Positions 17,440-26,071 of a stretch of DNA of 33,233 bases are shown piece after piece (the stretch's first letter is position 1; every line of letters starts with the position of its first letter). The DNA comes from an uncultured Pelagibacteraceae bacterium (GTDB lineage: Bacteria > Pseudomonadota > Alphaproteobacteria > Pelagibacterales > Pelagibacteraceae), in contig CACDSA010000009.1 in NCBI GenBank assembly GCA_902555185.1, positions 1-33,233 of the forward strand, written 5' to 3'. The notes under the pieces are model-generated. The model was not told where the DNA came from. It made no database searches and saw only the letters and a program-made list of their open reading frames with translations. Made by a program: the position numbers and the translations under genes.

Positions 17440-18153
17440 TTAGTCACTAGTCAAAAAAATGCTTATTTTTAGGGTTTTTTTATCAATTACACCTGATACT
17501 TTTTTTGGCAAGTATCGTCGTTGAAAAGCCTTAATAATAAATTTGTCATTTTTAGACCTTTTTTCAATCTCAAAATATCTATATCCAAGCTTATGTAAAT
17601 TTTTGAAAAATAAATACTCTACATTCTTCTTTGATAAATTATTGATATTTAAACTTCTTTCTTTGTACCATTTTCCCAACTTAAATTTACTAAGTTTTTT
17701 CCAAGGAAATTTCTCTCCAGGATCAATTTTTCTGAGTGGTGCTATGTCAGAGTGACCTAAAAAATGCTCAGTTCTAATTTTATATTCTTTTTTCAATTTT
17801 TTACATAATCCTATTAAACTGTTCATTTGCAATTTTGGAAAATTTTCATATCCATGATCGTGGCCTTTATTTTCCAGTTCAATTCCTATTGAATTTAAAT
17901 TTAAATTGTTTTGATCAAACCACTTTGATTTTCCAGCATGCCAAGCTATATTTTTCTCGCTAACTAATTGAATTATTTTACCTTTTTTATCGATTAAGTA
18001 ATGACAGCTTACTTTTGATAATGGGTCGGTTAAGCGTTTAATAGATACAATCTGGGATTGCATTCCTGTATAATGTATAATTACAAATTTTATTTGTTTT
18101 TTTGACCTAATGGTATTTGAAAAATTTGGAGATAAATTTGTGTTATTTTTCAT
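17440..18153 (-). CDS. N-acetylmuramoyl-L-alanine amidase, AmpD-like (Amidase_2) with C-terminal peptidoglycan-binding-like domain
   Basis: This zinc amidase cleaves the MurNAc-L-Ala bond; it probably recycles anhydro-muropeptides or trims the wall. The 237-aa protein has Zn ligands His27 (IIHYTG), His134 and Asp144 (LGHSDIAPLRKIDPG), with 10 residues between the last two as in AmpD, plus Glu92 (GIELEN) and Lys142 in the catalytic positions. WHAGKSKW and SCHYLID are family marks. Residues from about 172 (KKNVEYLFFKNLHKLGY, later FIIKAFQRRYLPKKVSGVIDKKT) look like a PG_binding_1 module. No signal peptide or lipobox is visible, which suggests the cytoplasm and an AmpD role, although the two-domain layout resembles E. 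coli AmiD. It precedes rnpB on the same strand. Confidence 0.9.
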   Translation of the reverse strand: MKNNTNLSPNFSNTIRSKKQIKFVIIHYTGMQSQIVSIKRLTDPLSKVSCHYLIDKKGKIIQLVSEKNIAWHAGKSKWFDQNNLNLNSIGIELENKGHDHGYENFPKLQMNSLIGLCKKLKKEYKIRTEHFLGHSDIAPLRKIDPGEKFPWKKLSKFKLGKWYKERSLNINNLSKKNVEYLFFKNLHKLGYRYFEIEKRSKNDKFIIKAFQRRYLPKKVSGVIDKKTLKISIFLTSD

Positions 18154-18251
18154 AATTAAGCTATTTTAAACAAGAAAATACCAAAAAATTACTTTTTTTA
18201 ATGTTTTTATTTATAGAATAATAAATTAGTTTGTATATATAGCATATATTT

Positions 18252-18992
18252 ATGAGATTAAGAAAAAACTTAGTTATAGCGATTTTTGTCACCTTAATTA
18301 CTTTTGCTCAATTTCATGCGAAAGCAACGGAAGAATGTTTCGAAGGTATCAGCAGGGGTATATTTAAATTTAACATGTTTTTTGATGATATTGTGTTGGA
18401 ACCAGTAGCCAAAGGGTACTCAAAATTACCTAATCCCATAAAAGCTGGTACAAGTAACTTTACATCAAATATTTCGACACTTCTTTCATTGCCTAACTCT
18501 CTGCTCCAAGGAAATTTAAAAGAGTTTGGTCATGCTGCTGGAAGTTTTTTGGTAAATACTACAGTTGGAATTTTAGGATTTCTAAACCCCGCGGAAAGGA
18601 TTGGGTTAAAACCCAATAAAGAAGATACTGGACAAACTTTAGCCACTTATGGAGTCGGTTCTGGATGTTATTTTGTACTTCCAATTTTAGGTCCTACTAC
18701 TGTAAGAGATTCTGTGGGATTAATCGCAGACACATTCATCGATCCCTTTGCACACGTAACATTAAGAGAAAACGAGTTACTTGGGGTTTCAGGAAATAAT
18801 TTTGATTATTACTCATTTAAAGGGACAAATGCAATTGATTTTCGTTCTGATAACTTGGCAAACTTTTCAAGTTTAGAAAAAAATTCAATTGATCTCTATG
18901 CTTCTTTTAAAAGTATTTATTTGCAAGACAGAGAAAACAAAATTGAAAATTCACAAGATGACCAGGATGACTGGGGAAATTTAGATAACTAA
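18252..18992 (+). CDS. mlaA: MlaA/VacJ family phospholipid-removal protein
   Basis: MlaA sits in the outer membrane and removes phospholipids from its outer leaflet, passing them to periplasmic MlaC. The 246-aa product has an N-terminal signal peptide (basic MRLRK, hydrophobic core to about residue 20, probable cut after AKA) and MlaA motifs: FEGISRGIFKFNMFFDD, GTSNFTSNISTLLSLPNSLLQG, NTTVGILGFLNPAERIG, EDTGQTLATYGVGSGCYFVLPILGPTTVRDSVG and DTFIDP. There is no lipobox: the only nearby Cys (position 29, EEC) is not preceded by L-[AS]-[GA], so it may be a non-lipidated form. An acidic tail ends the protein. mlaC follows after 9 bp; the MlaFEDB transporter genes are not in the window. Confidence 0.93.
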   Translation: MRLRKNLVIAIFVTLITFAQFHAKATEECFEGISRGIFKFNMFFDDIVLEPVAKGYSKLPNPIKAGTSNFTSNISTLLSLPNSLLQGNLKEFGHAAGSFLVNTTVGILGFLNPAERIGLKPNKEDTGQTLATYGVGSGCYFVLPILGPTTVRDSVGLIADTFIDPFAHVTLRENELLGVSGNNFDYYSFKGTNAIDFRSDNLANFSSLEKNSIDLYASFKSIYLQDRENKIENSQDDQDDWGNLDN

Positions 18993-19001
18993 ATAATTTT
19001 A

Positions 19002-19598
19002 ATGAAAAAATTATTATTTGTTATAGTTACTTTATTGATAATTGCAAATAACTCATTACAGGCCTATAGCAGCTCTCCAAAAGAATTTGTGAAAGAACTA
19101 GTAGAAGATGCAATTACTAAATTAGCAGATAAAAGTGTGTCATCTGATGATAAAAAATTATTTATAGAGAAAATTGCTCTTGAGAATGTAGATATTAAAG
19201 CTTTGGGAATGTACACTCTTGGCGAACTACGTAAATCTGCAAATAAAAAAGACTTAGAAAAATATGAACTAGCTTTTGAAAAATATTTTTTGAAAAGCTT
19301 AACCTCAAGATTAAGTGACTATTCGGAAAGTAAGTTCGAAGTAACCAACTCTGATCAGAAGAGTTCAAATTATACAATAGTAAGCTCTAAAATAATTCCA
19401 AGTGATGGAAATCCTGAAATTAAAATCGATTGGAGAATCTATACTAAAAATCCTAATAAACCATTAATAAGAGATTTAATTGTTGAGGGGCTTAGTTTAG
19501 CTCGGACACAAAAGGAAGAATTTACTTCAATTTTAAGTTCTAATAATAATGATATTAATATTTTAATTACTAAACTTAAAGAATTCGTTCAAAATTAA
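19002..19598 (+). CDS. mlaC: MlaC/Ttg2D family periplasmic phospholipid carrier
   Basis: MlaC shuttles phospholipids between outer-membrane MlaA and the inner-membrane MlaFEDB complex. The 198-aa protein has a clear signal peptide (MKKLLFVIVTLLIIANNSLQA) and the fold pattern of the family: PKEFVKELVEDAITKLAD, LGMYTLGELRKSANKKDLEKYELAFEKYFLKSLTSRL, then IDWRIYTKNPNKPLIRDLIVEGLSLARTQKEEFTSILSS. The last block matches the conserved V-D-W-hydrophobic / D-hydrophobic-x-V-E-G-hydrophobic-S region. It is transcribed with mlaA (9-bp gap). Its stop lies only 3 bp from the 3' end of the oppositely oriented tRNA gene. Confidence 0.9.
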   Translation: MKKLLFVIVTLLIIANNSLQAYSSSPKEFVKELVEDAITKLADKSVSSDDKKLFIEKIALENVDIKALGMYTLGELRKSANKKDLEKYELAFEKYFLKSLTSRLSDYSESKFEVTNSDQKSSNYTIVSSKIIPSDGNPEIKIDWRIYTKNPNKPLIRDLIVEGLSLARTQKEEFTSILSSNNNDINILITKLKEFVQN

Positions 19599-19601
19599 AT
19601 T

Positions 19602-19678
19602 TGGTGGGCCCGCCAGGACTCGAACCTGGGACCAATACATTATGAGTGTACTGCTCTAACCAACTGAGCTACAGGCCC
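19602..19678 (-). tRNA. tRNA with CAU anticodon, best read as tRNA-Ile2 (lysidine type)
   Basis: A 77-nt cloverleaf with encoded CCA. Acceptor GGGCCTG pairs with CGGGCCC (one G-U), discriminator A73; D arm AGCTCAGTTGGTTAGAGC; anticodon stem GTACA/TGTAT with loop CTCATAA (anticodon CAT); T arm CCAGG TTCGAGT CCTGG. C4-G69 and C5-G68 are the identity pairs used by TilS on E. coli tRNA-Ile2, and elongator tRNA-Met usually differs there, so Ile2 (CAU changed to lysidine-AU, reads AUA) is preferred over Met. Initiator tRNA is excluded by a paired 1-72 (G-C) and the lack of the three G-C pairs in the anticodon stem. Confidence 0.93.
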
Positions 19679-19693
19679 TTTGCATAAAAACTA

Positions 19694-19722
19694 CTTATAC
19701 AAGTCTTTTAATTTAAATTCAA
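19694..19722 (-). promoter_or_regulatory. Predicted sigma-70 promoter of the tRNA gene
   Basis: On the minus strand TTGAAT (19717-19722) and TATAAG (19694-19699) are separated by exactly 17 bp. The predicted start at about 19687 lies roughly 9 bp before the mature tRNA 5' end, a normal short leader for RNase P cleavage. Confidence 0.6.
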
Positions 19723-19793
19723 TTTAAGATTTTTAATTACTAATTAAAATTTAGTATTAAATTTTCTATCTCATATCTTGGTTGTTTTTAATG

Positions 19794-20582
19794 TTACTTT
19801 TTAATAATGAAACTTGGTAAATACTTATATTTAATTTTTCTCCAAAAATTATCTTTATCCATGAACTCTGGATCATTTGTTCCAGGTCTCTTTTTCCACT
19901 GAGTGGTATAATATTTTCTCATTTTGATCTTTATAGGCAAAACGCTTTTTTCTTCGATGTAATAATATATTGCAATAGATTTTCTGTGCACGTTGTTTGG
20001 GCAAGTTATGTCATCAGGAAAACCATGGTTTGAATTTTTATCTGTTCTAAATATTAAAGCATTATTCAAGTTTGGAGACAATTCTCTCACTTTATTCCTC
20101 ATCTCTTTATCCCATAATTCAATATGTCCCTTCCATTCATCTTGCCAATCTGAATTTAGATAAAGAAGAAGATTTAAAACTCTTTTGGTATTTTTCTTTC
20201 TTAAAAAAATATAATCACTATGAACCTTTAGATTCCCTCCAGCAGCTGAGGAGTGCATTCCACCTCCCCATAAAGTCCAGTCAGGCATTACGTTAGTTAA
20301 GTTAAATTTCTCCTCTAATAATTTGATAAAACTTTCTGAGTGAAAAAAATTTATTATCTTTTTTATTGTTGGAGGCATTTTTTCGAGTTTATCGTAATGA
20401 TATTTTAAATTTCCATATCTATACCCACCTGCGTTTCTAAGCTCATTATTAAATTGTATAAATTCTTTTTCAGCTTGTTTTACAATTGTCTCAGGTAAAA
20501 AATTTTTTGAAATTATATGTGGGTAAGGATCATTGTTGAGAGATAAATCTTTGTGAAGTTTTTTTATATAATTTGTATCCAT
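19794..20582 (-). CDS. 2-oxoglutarate/Fe(II)-dependent oxygenase (prolyl-4-hydroxylase-like), coupled to rpoD
   Basis: A 262-aa protein with the jelly-roll 2OG oxygenase facial triad: His121 and Asp123 in KVHSDY, His186 in NHGFPD, and the 2-oxoglutarate-binding Arg200 in HRKSIAIYYY. The WGGGMHSSAAGGNLKVHSD and VLNLLLYLNSDW patterns are those of 2OG-FeII_Oxy_3 family members. It probably hydroxylates a protein side chain or a small molecule; the substrate cannot be told from sequence. There is no signal peptide, and a basic aromatic-rich C-terminal tail follows from about residue 215. The start codon overlaps the rpoD stop by one base (TAATG), so it is translated with the housekeeping sigma factor, an unexpected partner. 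The 115 bp between its stop and the tRNA hold the tRNA promoter and no gene. Confidence 0.85.
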   Translation of the reverse strand: MDTNYIKKLHKDLSLNNDPYPHIISKNFLPETIVKQAEKEFIQFNNELRNAGGYRYGNLKYHYDKLEKMPPTIKKIINFFHSESFIKLLEEKFNLTNVMPDWTLWGGGMHSSAAGGNLKVHSDYIFLRKKNTKRVLNLLLYLNSDWQDEWKGHIELWDKEMRNKVRELSPNLNNALIFRTDKNSNHGFPDDITCPNNVHRKSIAIYYYIEEKSVLPIKIKMRKYYTTQWKKRPGTNDPEFMDKDNFWRKIKYKYLPSFIIKK

Positions 20583-22441
20583 TATTTTTCTAAGAAACTT
20601 TTTAATTGCTTTGATCTGCTTGGGTGTTTTAGTTTTCTTAAAGCTTTAGCCTCTATTTGCCGAATTCTTTCTCTTGTAACAGAAAATTGGAGCCCAACCT
20701 CTTCGAGAGTGTGATCTGTATTCATGCCAATTCCAAAACGCATTCTCAGCACTCTTTCCTCACGAGGAGTCAAAGAAGCAAGTATTTTAGTTGTTGACTC
20801 ACTTAAATTTGATTGTATTGCGGTGTCAAGTGGTTGTAATGCATTTTTATCTTCAATAAAATCTCCTAAGCTACTATCCTCTTCATCACCGACCGGTGTT
20901 TCAAGAGAAACCGGTTCTTTTGCAATTTTTAGAACTTTTCGAACTTTTTCTAATGGCATAGCTAATTTTTTTGCTAATTCCTCTGGTGTGGGCTCTCTAC
21001 CAAATTCACTCATAATTTGCCTTTGTGTTCTCACAATCTTATTTATTGTTTCAATCATGTGCACAGGAATTCTTATAGTTCTTGCTTGATCGGCTATTGA
21101 TCTAGTGATCGCCTGTCTGATCCACCAAGTGGCATAAGTTGAAAATTTGTATCCTCTCCTATATTCGAACTTATCGACAGCTTTCATAAGGCCAATATTT
21201 CCTTCTTGGATAAGATCTAAAAATTGAAGTCCCCGATTAGTATATTTTTTTGCAATAGAGATGACTAATCTTAGATTGGCCTCAACCATTTCTTTTTTAG
21301 CTACTCTAGACTCTCTTTCTCCTTTTTGAATTCGACTAACTAATCTTTTAAATTCGCCAACTGAAAGTCCAATTTTTTTACTGAATTCTACTAGTCTATC
21401 CCTTATTTCAGAAAAATCTTTTTTAAATTTTTTAAAAAAAGATTTCCATGTAGAATTTTCTTTTAAAAACGTCTCAAACTTTGGATTTATTTCGTTTCCA
21501 ATATAGTATTTTAGAAATTCGTCCCTTGAAATTTTGTTATCTATTGCTAACCTCATTAGAACTCCTTCTAAAGAAACAATTTTTTTATTTTCTTTATAGT
21601 GAGATTGGACAAGTTCCTCGACTATATGAGGAGCTAATTGTAAATTTTTGAAATTATCCACTAAGATTTCTTGAATCTTTTTAAAATTTTTATTTTTTGA
21701 AACGGACAGATCTTTCGAAGCAAGAATACATTCCAATTTTTCTTTTTGGTATTTTTGTAGCTTAGAATAATTTTTATTTAAAGAGTCAAGAATTTTTAAT
21801 ATTTTTGGCTTTATCTCTTCTTCCATTTTTGCCAAGGAAACATTAAATTCATCATCATCACTCTGTGGAGTTTCTTCATCATTCTTTTCATCTTCGGAAG
21901 TGTCTTTATTTTTATTCTTAATTTTTTTTATTTTTGTCTCGTCGTTATCATTAGAAGCTTCAAAATCTTCATAAGTAGAGTCAATATCAATAATATCTCT
22001 TACCAAAAGTTGCTGATTTTCTATTAGCTCTTTCCACTCAAAAATTTTTTTTCCAACAATTGGGCTTTGTGTTAGTGCATTAATCATCACATCTTTACCT
22101 GCCTCGATCCTCTTGGCTATTGCAATTTCTCCCTCTCGAGACAATAATTCAACTCCACCCATCTCTCTTAGGTACATTCTAATTGGATCATCGCTTTTGT
22201 CAGAGGTCTTTTCCTCACTCGATGTTACGTTTTCTTTCTTCTTTAAAGATTGAAACTGTGATTTTTTTTCAACAAGCGTTACTTTCTCATCAACTAAAAT
22301 TAAAAACGCTCTTTCAGTGTTTTCTGGGGTTCCATTTCTTTTCCCCAAAGATTTGCCCAGTTCTTCGTATGTAACGAAACCTCTATGCTTTCCTTTATCT
22401 AGAAGTCGCTCAAATGATTTGGTTATTAGTTTTTCAGCCAT
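20582..22441 (-). CDS. rpoD: RNA polymerase primary sigma factor RpoD (sigma-70)
   Basis: RpoD is the housekeeping sigma factor that directs promoter recognition. The 619-aa protein has a region 1.1-like N-terminus (1-60), region 1.2 [21 protein letters not shown] (85-105), an acidic low-complexity stretch within the non-conserved region (about 155-200), region 2 with [57 protein letters not shown] (about 389-445, including the -10-reading helix), region 3, and region 4.2 with the helix-turn-helix [27 protein letters not shown] near the C-terminus. It follows dnaG after 54 bp in the yqeY-dnaG-rpoD block. Confidence 0.98.
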   Translation of the reverse strand: MAEKLITKSFERLLDKGKHRGFVTYEELGKSLGKRNGTPENTERAFLILVDEKVTLVEKKSQFQSLKKKENVTSSEEKTSDKSDDPIRMYLREMGGVELLSREGEIAIAKRIEAGKDVMINALTQSPIVGKKIFEWKELIENQQLLVRDIIDIDSTYEDFEASNDNDETKIKKIKNKNKDTSEDEKNDEETPQSDDDEFNVSLAKMEEEIKPKILKILDSLNKNYSKLQKYQKEKLECILASKDLSVSKNKNFKKIQEILVDNFKNLQLAPHIVEELVQSHYKENKKIVSLEGVLMRLAIDNKISRDEFLKYYIGNEINPKFETFLKENSTWKSFFKKFKKDFSEIRDRLVEFSKKIGLSVGEFKRLVSRIQKGERESRVAKKEMVEANLRLVISIAKKYTNRGLQFLDLIQEGNIGLMKAVDKFEYRRGYKFSTYATWWIRQAITRSIADQARTIRIPVHMIETINKIVRTQRQIMSEFGREPTPEELAKKLAMPLEKVRKVLKIAKEPVSLETPVGDEEDSSLGDFIEDKNALQPLDTAIQSNLSESTTKILASLTPREERVLRMRFGIGMNTDHTLEEVGLQFSVTRERIRQIEAKALRKLKHPSRSKQLKSFLEK

Positions 22442-22495
22442 AATTGAAATGCAAAGATATATATAATAGCTAAGTTAAAAAAATCTATACTTTAT

Positions 22496-24283
22496 TTATT
22501 CCCTATTTAATTGGCTTTTAAGCTTAATTAATTCAGAAAAAGAGTTTTCATCCAAGTTGTTAATCAGTTTTTCTTCTAAAGATTCTATTTTCTTAAGATT
22601 GGTTTGATCAATATGATCTTGAATTAATTCTTCAATTAAATCTAAGATATTTTGATCATTTTTATTTTTTGTAATAATCCTAATGCTTGGATTTTCATTA
22701 ATTTCTGAGATAATTTTGTTAAATTGTTTATCATTTCTCAAATCAAAGATTTTTTTTTTATCCTCTTGAGCGAAAGAGGAAACAAACATATTTTTTAAAC
22801 TTTCATTTTTTTCATCAACAAATTTTAAATTTGATAGTTCCTCCAGCTTTTTTTGAGCTATTTCAAAATAATTCAAAATTATAAATAGAATTGAAAATTC
22901 AATAATTTGAATTTTAGAAAAATTTTTTGTTTTTTGATGTAAGATTGTAGTTTCTTTAAGGATTTTATAATCTTTTTTTTTTTTGAAAGAAAAAAAATTA
23001 TAATTTTGCCCAGATGTTTGAATAGGTGTAAAATTTTTTAGTTTTTCAAGAAAATCCTCGAGGACATACTTTTTCAAAGTTTCATCTTTTATAGAATAAC
23101 CTATCCTTTTTATCTCTTTTTCAAATTTTGATACCTCATATGGATTATTTCTGTCTAATTTACTGTAATAATAATCCCATATAAAAGATTGGATAAACTT
23201 TTTCTCTTTGAGCAAAGATAATAAACCTTCTTTACCATTTTGTTTGATAAAATCGTCAGGATCTTTTCCCTCAGGCATTGTAGAGAAAAAAATCTTATTT
23301 TTTTCATCAATTAGAGGTAATAATTTTTCTGCAATCCTCAATGCTGCTCTTTGCCCGCTTTCATCTCCATCTAAACAAATAATTGGTTGTGAAAAGAATT
23401 TCCAAATCAAACTAATTTGTCTATCTGTGAGAGCTGTACCAGAATTTGCTATCACATTTTTAATTCCAGATGAATAAACACTAACAACATCCATGTAACC
23501 TTCAACAATTAAAACTTCATCAGTTGTTGATCTCAAATCTTTAGCTTTATCTAAATTAAAAATCATATTCCCTTTTTTATAAAATTCTGTTTCTGGCGAG
23601 TTAATGTATTTTGCCAGTTTACCTTCTCGTATTACTCTTCCTCCAAAAGCAATAGTGTCGCCTCCGATATTGTTAACAGGGAAAATTATTCTAGAGTTAA
23701 AGCGATCAATGAACTTTCCAGTTTTATCACTTTTATAATAAAGACCAGTTTGATTAATTTCATCTTCAGAGTACTTATTTAGTAATTTCTCGTAAAAATT
23801 ATTTTTCCACGGTACGTATCCAAGCTTAAACTCTTCAACAATATTTTTTTTTATTTTTCTTTGGTCAAGATAATTTAGGGCTTCTTTATTGCTAGATTCA
23901 AATAGTTGCTGATTAAAAAAATTTGAATAATCATTTAAAATATTTTTATAGCTTTTGAACCTTAAATCTTTTTTTTCATCGAATTTAGAGAATCTGTATG
24001 GTTGCATGCCAGCCTCTGCAGCTAAAATTTTAACGGCTTCTCCAAAACCAACTGCTTTGGTTTTCATTAAAAAATCAAATATATTTCCATGTTCACCTGA
24101 ACTAAAGCAATGATAAAACTCTTTTTCATCGTTTACCGTAAATGAGGGTGTTTTTTCATTTTTAAAAGGTGATAAACCTATAAACTCTTTACCTCTTTTT
24201 TTTAATTGCACTGATTTTCCAACTACTTGGGAAACTTTTAACCTTAGTTTTATTTCATCAAGGTATTCTTTTGGGTATTTCAT
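22496..24283 (-). CDS. dnaG: DNA primase DnaG with degenerate zinc-binding motif
   Basis: DnaG makes RNA primers for replication. The 595-aa protein has the N-terminal CHC2-type domain (about 1-95), the RNA polymerase core with YINSPETEFYKKG and TOPRIM motifs VEGYMDV and LDGDESGQRAALR, and a divergent helicase-interacting C-terminus. In E. coli DnaG zinc is held by Cys40, His43, Cys61 and Cys64. Here the matching residues are Ser38, Lys41, Cys59 and Ser62 (GLSPFK, YHCFSSG), so three of four ligands are gone while the surrounding fold (NEKTPSFTV, EHGNIFDFLM) is conserved. The start overlaps the yqeY stop by one base. The C-terminal third is low in similarity and rich in Lys/Glu/Asn. Confidence 0.96.
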   Translation of the reverse strand: MKYPKEYLDEIKLRLKVSQVVGKSVQLKKRGKEFIGLSPFKNEKTPSFTVNDEKEFYHCFSSGEHGNIFDFLMKTKAVGFGEAVKILAAEAGMQPYRFSKFDEKKDLRFKSYKNILNDYSNFFNQQLFESSNKEALNYLDQRKIKKNIVEEFKLGYVPWKNNFYEKLLNKYSEDEINQTGLYYKSDKTGKFIDRFNSRIIFPVNNIGGDTIAFGGRVIREGKLAKYINSPETEFYKKGNMIFNLDKAKDLRSTTDEVLIVEGYMDVVSVYSSGIKNVIANSGTALTDRQISLIWKFFSQPIICLDGDESGQRAALRIAEKLLPLIDEKNKIFFSTMPEGKDPDDFIKQNGKEGLLSLLKEKKFIQSFIWDYYYSKLDRNNPYEVSKFEKEIKRIGYSIKDETLKKYVLEDFLEKLKNFTPIQTSGQNYNFFSFKKKKDYKILKETTILHQKTKNFSKIQIIEFSILFIILNYFEIAQKKLEELSNLKFVDEKNESLKNMFVSSFAQEDKKKIFDLRNDKQFNKIISEINENPSIRIITKNKNDQNILDLIEELIQDHIDQTNLKKIESLEEKLINNLDENSFSELIKLKSQLNRE

Positions 24284-24738
24284 TAGTTTAATAGTCCTTT
24301 TAAAATTGAACTTACTTTTGAAAAATCTAAGTTATCTGCGTGTTTTGATTTTAAGACGCCCATAATTTTTCCCATATCTTTCATAGATGAAGCGCCAACA
24401 GCTTTAATAGTCTCTTCACAAATTTTCTTTGTTTCTTCTTCACTTAGTTGTTGAGGCAAAAATGTATTTATGACATCTATCTCTTTTTTCTCGTTTTCTA
24501 GAAGTTCATTACGTCCTGCCTTTTTATATACTTCGCAAGACTCGTTTCTTTGTTTAATCATTTTCTTTAATAGTGAAATAACATCACTATCTTTAATTTC
24601 TTTTTGGCCTTTTGAACGTCCTGCTATCTCAGCATCTTTAATGCCTGAAACAATCAGCCTTAATGTTGGATAAGTATTTTTATCTTTTGCTTTCAAGGCC
24701 TTGTTCAGCTTATCTTCGATTTGTTTTCTTAGAGACAT
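24283..24738 (-). CDS. yqeY: GatB/YqeY domain protein
   Basis: A 151-aa protein of the YqeY family, a stand-alone version of the tRNA-binding tail domain of GatB; its cellular role is not firmly known. Typical marks are SLRKQIEDKLNKALKAKDK at the start, LRLIVSGIKDAEI, the central KMIKQRNESCEVYKKAGR with ELLENEKKEIDVINTFLPQQLSEEE, and the C-terminal MGKIMGVLKSKHADNLDFSKVSSILKGLL. The ATG at 24738 (MSLRK) is chosen over an in-frame ATG 24 bases upstream because family members begin here. It is the first gene of yqeY-dnaG-rpoD and diverges from carA. Confidence 0.93.
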   Translation of the reverse strand: MSLRKQIEDKLNKALKAKDKNTYPTLRLIVSGIKDAEIAGRSKGQKEIKDSDVISLLKKMIKQRNESCEVYKKAGRNELLENEKKEIDVINTFLPQQLSEEETKKICEETIKAVGASSMKDMGKIMGVLKSKHADNLDFSKVSSILKGLLN

Positions 24739-24791
24739 AATTAGAATATTTATTTTAATCACAATTCTTGTAAAAAATAAAAAGAACTTTC

Positions 24792-24820
24792 TTGACGATT
24801 TTGTTTCTATTTCATATGTT
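24792..24820 (+). promoter_or_regulatory. Predicted sigma-70 promoter of carAB
   Basis: TTGACG (24792-24797) and TATGTT (24815-24820) are spaced by 17 bp on the plus strand in the gap between divergent yqeY and carA. A start near 24827 would leave a leader of about 40 nt before the likely carA start. Two tiny frames, ATG at 24831 (7 codons) and ATG at 24858 (4 codons), lie in this leader. Confidence 0.55.
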
Positions 24821-24868
24821 GCGCAAAATCATGTTTATAAGTTTTTTACTTTAACTCATGAGTTGTAT

Positions 24869-26071
24869 TTGAAGAAGACTGGTCAAAATATAAACTCTTA
24901 TAAAAATCTTAAAAAGATCGATTCATCAGCTATTTTAATTCTTCAAAACGGAAAATTTTTTAAAGGCATAGGCTTAGGTTATAAGGGTACGGCAACCGGA
25001 GAAGTATGCTTTAATACCTCAATCACAGGCTACCAAGAGATAATATCTGACCCTTCATATGCCGATCAAATAATTAATTTTACCTTTCCTCATGTTGGTA
25101 ATGTTGGGACTAATAAAGAAGATCATGAGTCTGATAAAATTTGGACTAAAGGTGTGATAATAAATACTGAAATAACTAATCCCTCAAATTATAGATCTCT
25201 TAAACATCTTGATGAATGGTTAAAGAAAAATAAAATTGTAGGTATAACCGGTATTGATACAAGAAATTTAACAAATTTTATCAGAGACAAAGGTGCGCCC
25301 AAAGGAACAATATCTTTTTTCAAAAGAGACAAGCTAAACTTAAAAAAACTTCTTAAAATAACTCAAAATTGGAGTGGTCTTAAAAATCTAGATTTAGCTC
25401 AGAAAGTCACAACTAAAAAAAAATATGTTTGGAATGACTTTAAAACCTGGAAAAAGGACGATGGTTTTTTAAAAAATAAAAGGAAGATATTACATGTTGT
25501 AGCAATCGATTATGGGGTTAAAAAAAATATTTTAAGATATTTTTCAGACTTTAATTGTAAAGTAACAATAGTTTCTTGTAAAACAAGTGCAGCAGATATT
25601 CTTAAAGAAAAACCAAATGGAATTTTTTTGTCTAATGGACCTGGAGATCCAGCTGCAACAGGAAAATACGCCATACCAATTATAAAAGAATTGATAAATA
25701 ACAAACTACCAGTTTTTGGTATCTGCTTAGGACATCAGCTCTTGGCTTTAACTTTAGGTGCTAAAACAGATAAAATGAAACTTGGTCACAGAGGAGCTAA
25801 CCATCCAGTAAAAAATTTAATTGAAGGTAAAGTAGAAATTACAAGTCAAAATCATGGTTTTGAAGTTGTTAAAAAGAATTTACCTAAAAATGTAAAGATC
25901 ACTCATCAGTCTCTTTTTGATAATAGTATTGAAGGAATTCAGCTAAAAAATAAACCTGTTTTTTCAGTCCAGTATCATCCAGAGTCTAATCCTGGTCCAC
26001 AAGATAGTGTCTATTTATTTAAACAATTTATTACAAGTATGAAAAAAAATGCCAAAAAGAAAAGATATTAA
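24869..26071 (+). CDS. carA: Carbamoyl-phosphate synthase small (glutaminase) subunit
   Basis: CarA hydrolyses glutamine and feeds ammonia to CarB for carbamoyl phosphate, used in arginine and pyrimidine synthesis. The N-terminal domain aligns from [19 protein letters not shown] through [27 protein letters not shown]. The class I glutamine amidotransferase domain shows the nucleophile Cys in [18 protein letters not shown], and catalytic His/Glu in [12 protein letters not shown]. No in-frame ATG lies between the predicted promoter and the conserved region; the only upstream one (24701) is inside yqeY. TTG at 24869, overlapping the stop of a short upstream frame (TTGA) and preceded by GAG, is used here; TTG at 24863 or a later near-cognate codon is also possible. 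It overlaps carB by 23 bp. Confidence 0.9.
   Translation: MKKTGQNINSYKNLKKIDSSAILILQNGKFFKGIGLGYKGTATGEVCFNTSITGYQEIISDPSYADQIINFTFPHVGNVGTNKEDHESDKIWTKGVIINTEITNPSNYRSLKHLDEWLKKNKIVGITGIDTRNLTNFIRDKGAPKGTISFFKRDKLNLKKLLKITQNWSGLKNLDLAQKVTTKKKYVWNDFKTWKKDDGFLKNKRKILHVVAIDYGVKKNILRYFSDFNCKVTIVSCKTSAADILKEKPNGIFLSNGPGDPAATGKYAIPIIKELINNKLPVFGICLGHQLLALTLGAKTDKMKLGHRGANHPVKNLIEGKVEITSQNHGFEVVKKNLPKNVKITHQSLFDNSIEGIQLKNKPVFSVQYHPESNPGPQDSVYLFKQFITSMKKNAKKKRY

Noticed and set aside
18154-18251. Promoters in the 98-bp gap between the divergent amidase gene and mlaA
   Set aside because: Several TATA-like -10 candidates exist for mlaA (for example around 18233) but none has a convincing -35 at 16-18 bp; the region is too AT-rich to choose by eye.
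24701-24868. ATG at 24701 as carA start
   Set aside because: It lies inside yqeY on the opposite strand and upstream of the predicted carA promoter, and would add more than 50 residues that do not resemble CarA.
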